Assembly (NCBI RefSeq): GCF_031143425.1
Contig: NC_090442.1
Coordinates: 422,981,776 to 423,045,775, forward strand
Direction of reading: 5' to 3'
Source: Pleurodeles waltl
Taxonomy: Eukaryota > Chordata > Amphibia > Caudata > Salamandridae
Length of the DNA: 64,000 nucleotides
Below are positions 60,101-63,100 of the stretch, piece after piece (position 1 is the stretch's first letter; every line of letters starts with the position of its first letter). Below the pieces are notes generated by a model. The model was not told the origin of the DNA, ran no database searches, and was given only the letters and a program-made list of their open reading frames with translations. Position numbers and translations under genes: made by a program.

Positions 60101-63100
60101 AGTGTTCTGCCTTAGCCCATCACTGTGGACCCCAAGCCAGAGGAACAGTAGAGTTAAGAGTACATGCAGTTTTGCAGCCAACTGTGATTTGTAAGGCATT
60201 TGAATGCATATATATACATATCTAGACTTCATCCTGGTGTCTCTGACCTTTGCTAGGTTAATCAGCCACACACATATGGCCCACCTGTTATCCTTAGCAT
60301 GACATGTGGTTTATTAGTTTTCTGGCTAATGAGACATCAACCACACTGACAAGGACTGCTTAACATCTTTCATGCAGTAGGTGGTTTAATAGTCTTCTGT
60401 CGATTGAGAATGTGACAACATAAAGGCATTCTTTCCAATGTGTTGGGTCTGAATAGCAAACACTATACTGTGTGCCCCAAAACATTTTTGTATCAAAATA
60501 TGGTTCTGCAGGTTTGTGTTACTTTAAAGAAAGTAATGTTTCTATTCACCTAAACATCTATAAGTTTAGACATACACATCACACACAACCTTGTTCCCCA
60601 ATAAAACTCAATAATAAACTGAAACTGGAGTTTACAAGTGATTCTGCCTTGGAGGAGATATTACTCTCCTGCCAGTTCCTACACAGCTGTTTTCTCTTCC
60701 ACTGGATATATGTTGTGCTATCATGTCACTGTGATGCCTTCTGGATGCAAAGTCTAGCAGTGCACATAATGACTTTGTTACTAAGGGCAATCTTAAGTTA
60801 ACCCTTGTTAGACCTGGCATCCTTGGCGTGGTTCCCCTGACTTTTTGCCTCTGCTTCCTTTATTTCTGACTGTGTGTTGGACTTCGTTTTTGCTGGTTTT
60901 TGGTACTCTTGGCACTTTACCGCTACTGGCCAGTGCTAGAGTCCAAGTACTCCCTGTGTAAATTGTGATTGTGATTGGTTATCCCTGATTGGCATTTTTG
61001 ATTTACTAGTAAGTCCCCAGTAAAGTGCACTAGAGGTGCCTAAAACCTGTAAATCAACTGCTACTACTGGGTCTGCAGCACTAATTGTGCCACCCTATAA
61101 ACATGTCTCAGACCTGCCACTGGGGGTCTGTCTGTCTGTCTGGTCTTGCACTGCCAATGTGACCTGGCAAGTGCACCCTCTTGCCAGGCCCAAACAGTCC
61201 CTTTGCTACTTGGCCCTAGGTAGCCCCATGGGCAGGGTGCAGTGTATTTAAAAGGTGGGACATATGCTTGTGTGTTTTACATGTCCTGGTAGTGAAATAC
61301 TACCAAATTCGTTTTTCACTATTGAAAGGCCTATCTCTCCAATAGATTAACATGGGGACTGCTTTAAATATCTTTTAAGTGCAGTTTCCCATTGGGAGCA
61401 GATAGAGATGGGGAGTTTGGGGTCTCTAAACTCACAATGTAAAAATACATCTTTTAGTAGAGTTGGTTTTTAGATTGCCTGTTTGAAAATGCCACTTTTA
61501 GAAAGTGGGCATTTTCTTGCTTAAGCATTCTGTGCCTATGCCTGCTGTGGAATCCACGTCTAGGTCAGACCGACAGTTGGACTGTTTGTGAGTTCCCTCT
61601 AGACAGTGATACAGAGGGAGATGAGGTGTGTTCTGCATATTCTGATGGGTCTTCCTGGGCTAGAGTGGGGATGGAGGAGCTGACACCTGTATCTGAAAGG
61701 GCTGTGTCTGTCCTCTCACACTGCAGTCTCCAACCACCTGGAGTGTGTCTAGGGCCACGCTTGGGCAAGTCAAGATCTTGTGAACTCAGAGACTTTCCTT
61801 TGAAGTTTGCTTACTTCAAAGGCAGAATTGAGTATAAGTAGTGGACACAAACACCAGATTTTTAGAACACTTCTGGATCAAGAGTAACCTCTGCCAAGGA
61901 GAAGTGCTGAAGAGCTGGAGGAGGAGTGCTGCCCCTTTGCTGTGTGTGCTTTGCTGGGTTGGTCTGCAGGTACTGCTTCTGCCTTAAAGAGGGCAAAGAC
62001 TGGACTTTGATGTGTATCCTGCTTGTGAAGTTTCTCCAAGCTCTGGAACTGAGCTTGCCCCCTATTAAGAAGTTTCAGGGACATCAAAGGCTTCCCCTAC
62101 CAGCCTCTGGGTTTGCTTTCTGTGGACCCAAAACTTGTCAGGTGGGTCCTATTCCAGTTTCTGGGCGCTTGGGATTAAAAGCTGGCCTAAAAACAAGAAG
62201 AATCAGGGGCACTGACTCTGGACGACTCCAGGACAGACACCACTGCCCGACTCTGACACCACTTGCAACCGAAGCCGTGGTCCCCACTGGAGTGCAGTAA
62301 TCGTGACTGACACAGCTGGCCCGATGCCACTGCAGTCCCGCTGACGTCCCGTGACTCCTTGAGTCCTCGGGTGCTGTCACCGGTGTCTGTGACACCCGAC
62401 TCTGCCGCCGCGCCTGTAGCTATGTGGCGTGACCGCGACCCTGTGAGGTCGCCCTAAACGTCTTGACCAGCCGGATCTTCAGGAACCGATGCCTCGCACT
62501 GACCCTCCATTACCACCCCTGCTCTGCAGTAAGGGACCAACGCCGCACAGGATCAAGTGACTCCTCACTTTTCCGACTCCGTGTAGCAGCCTGTTTCCTC
62601 GTTTACCAAAGGTAGTGTACCTGGGGATCCGTTAGACTTCGTGACCGGCGCCACCCTCCTCGTGGATTGTTGGGAACGACTCCGTCAATTACATTGTGAT
62701 AGCCCAAGTTGGAGCTAATGGGTTTCTAAGTGCTATATTGAAGTTCAATCTTTGAAAATTTGTATCTTTGCTTGTGTATGTTGGATGTTTGTAATTTTGG
62801 TCTTGTTTTACTCAGAAAAATATTGGGTATTTCCCCAAACTGGTGTTGAGTGCTTGTGTGGTGTTACTGTGTGTGTTTGTACTAATACTTTACATGTTGC
62901 CTCTTAGATAAGCCTGACTGCTTATGCCAAGCTACCAAGGAGGTGAGCAGGGGTTATCCTCGGTGTGTATCTCCCTTACCCTGACTAGAGTGAGGGTCCC
63001 TGCTTGGAGAGAGTGCAAACTGACTGCCAACCAGAGACCCCATTTCTAAAAACCCTTCTCACAACTTTGTTAAAAGGAGGCAGTGGATTGTTGTTGTACT

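Noticed and set aside
61565..61841. Overlapping ORFs within family A repeat
   Set aside because: Noncoding LTR-like DNA; overlapping frames on both strands with no known motif.
62138..62395. Open frames on both strands at 61926–62395
   Set aside because: They lie within the GC-rich part of the family A repeat, show no domain, and the corresponding region of the minus copy (13809–15872) does not keep them open.
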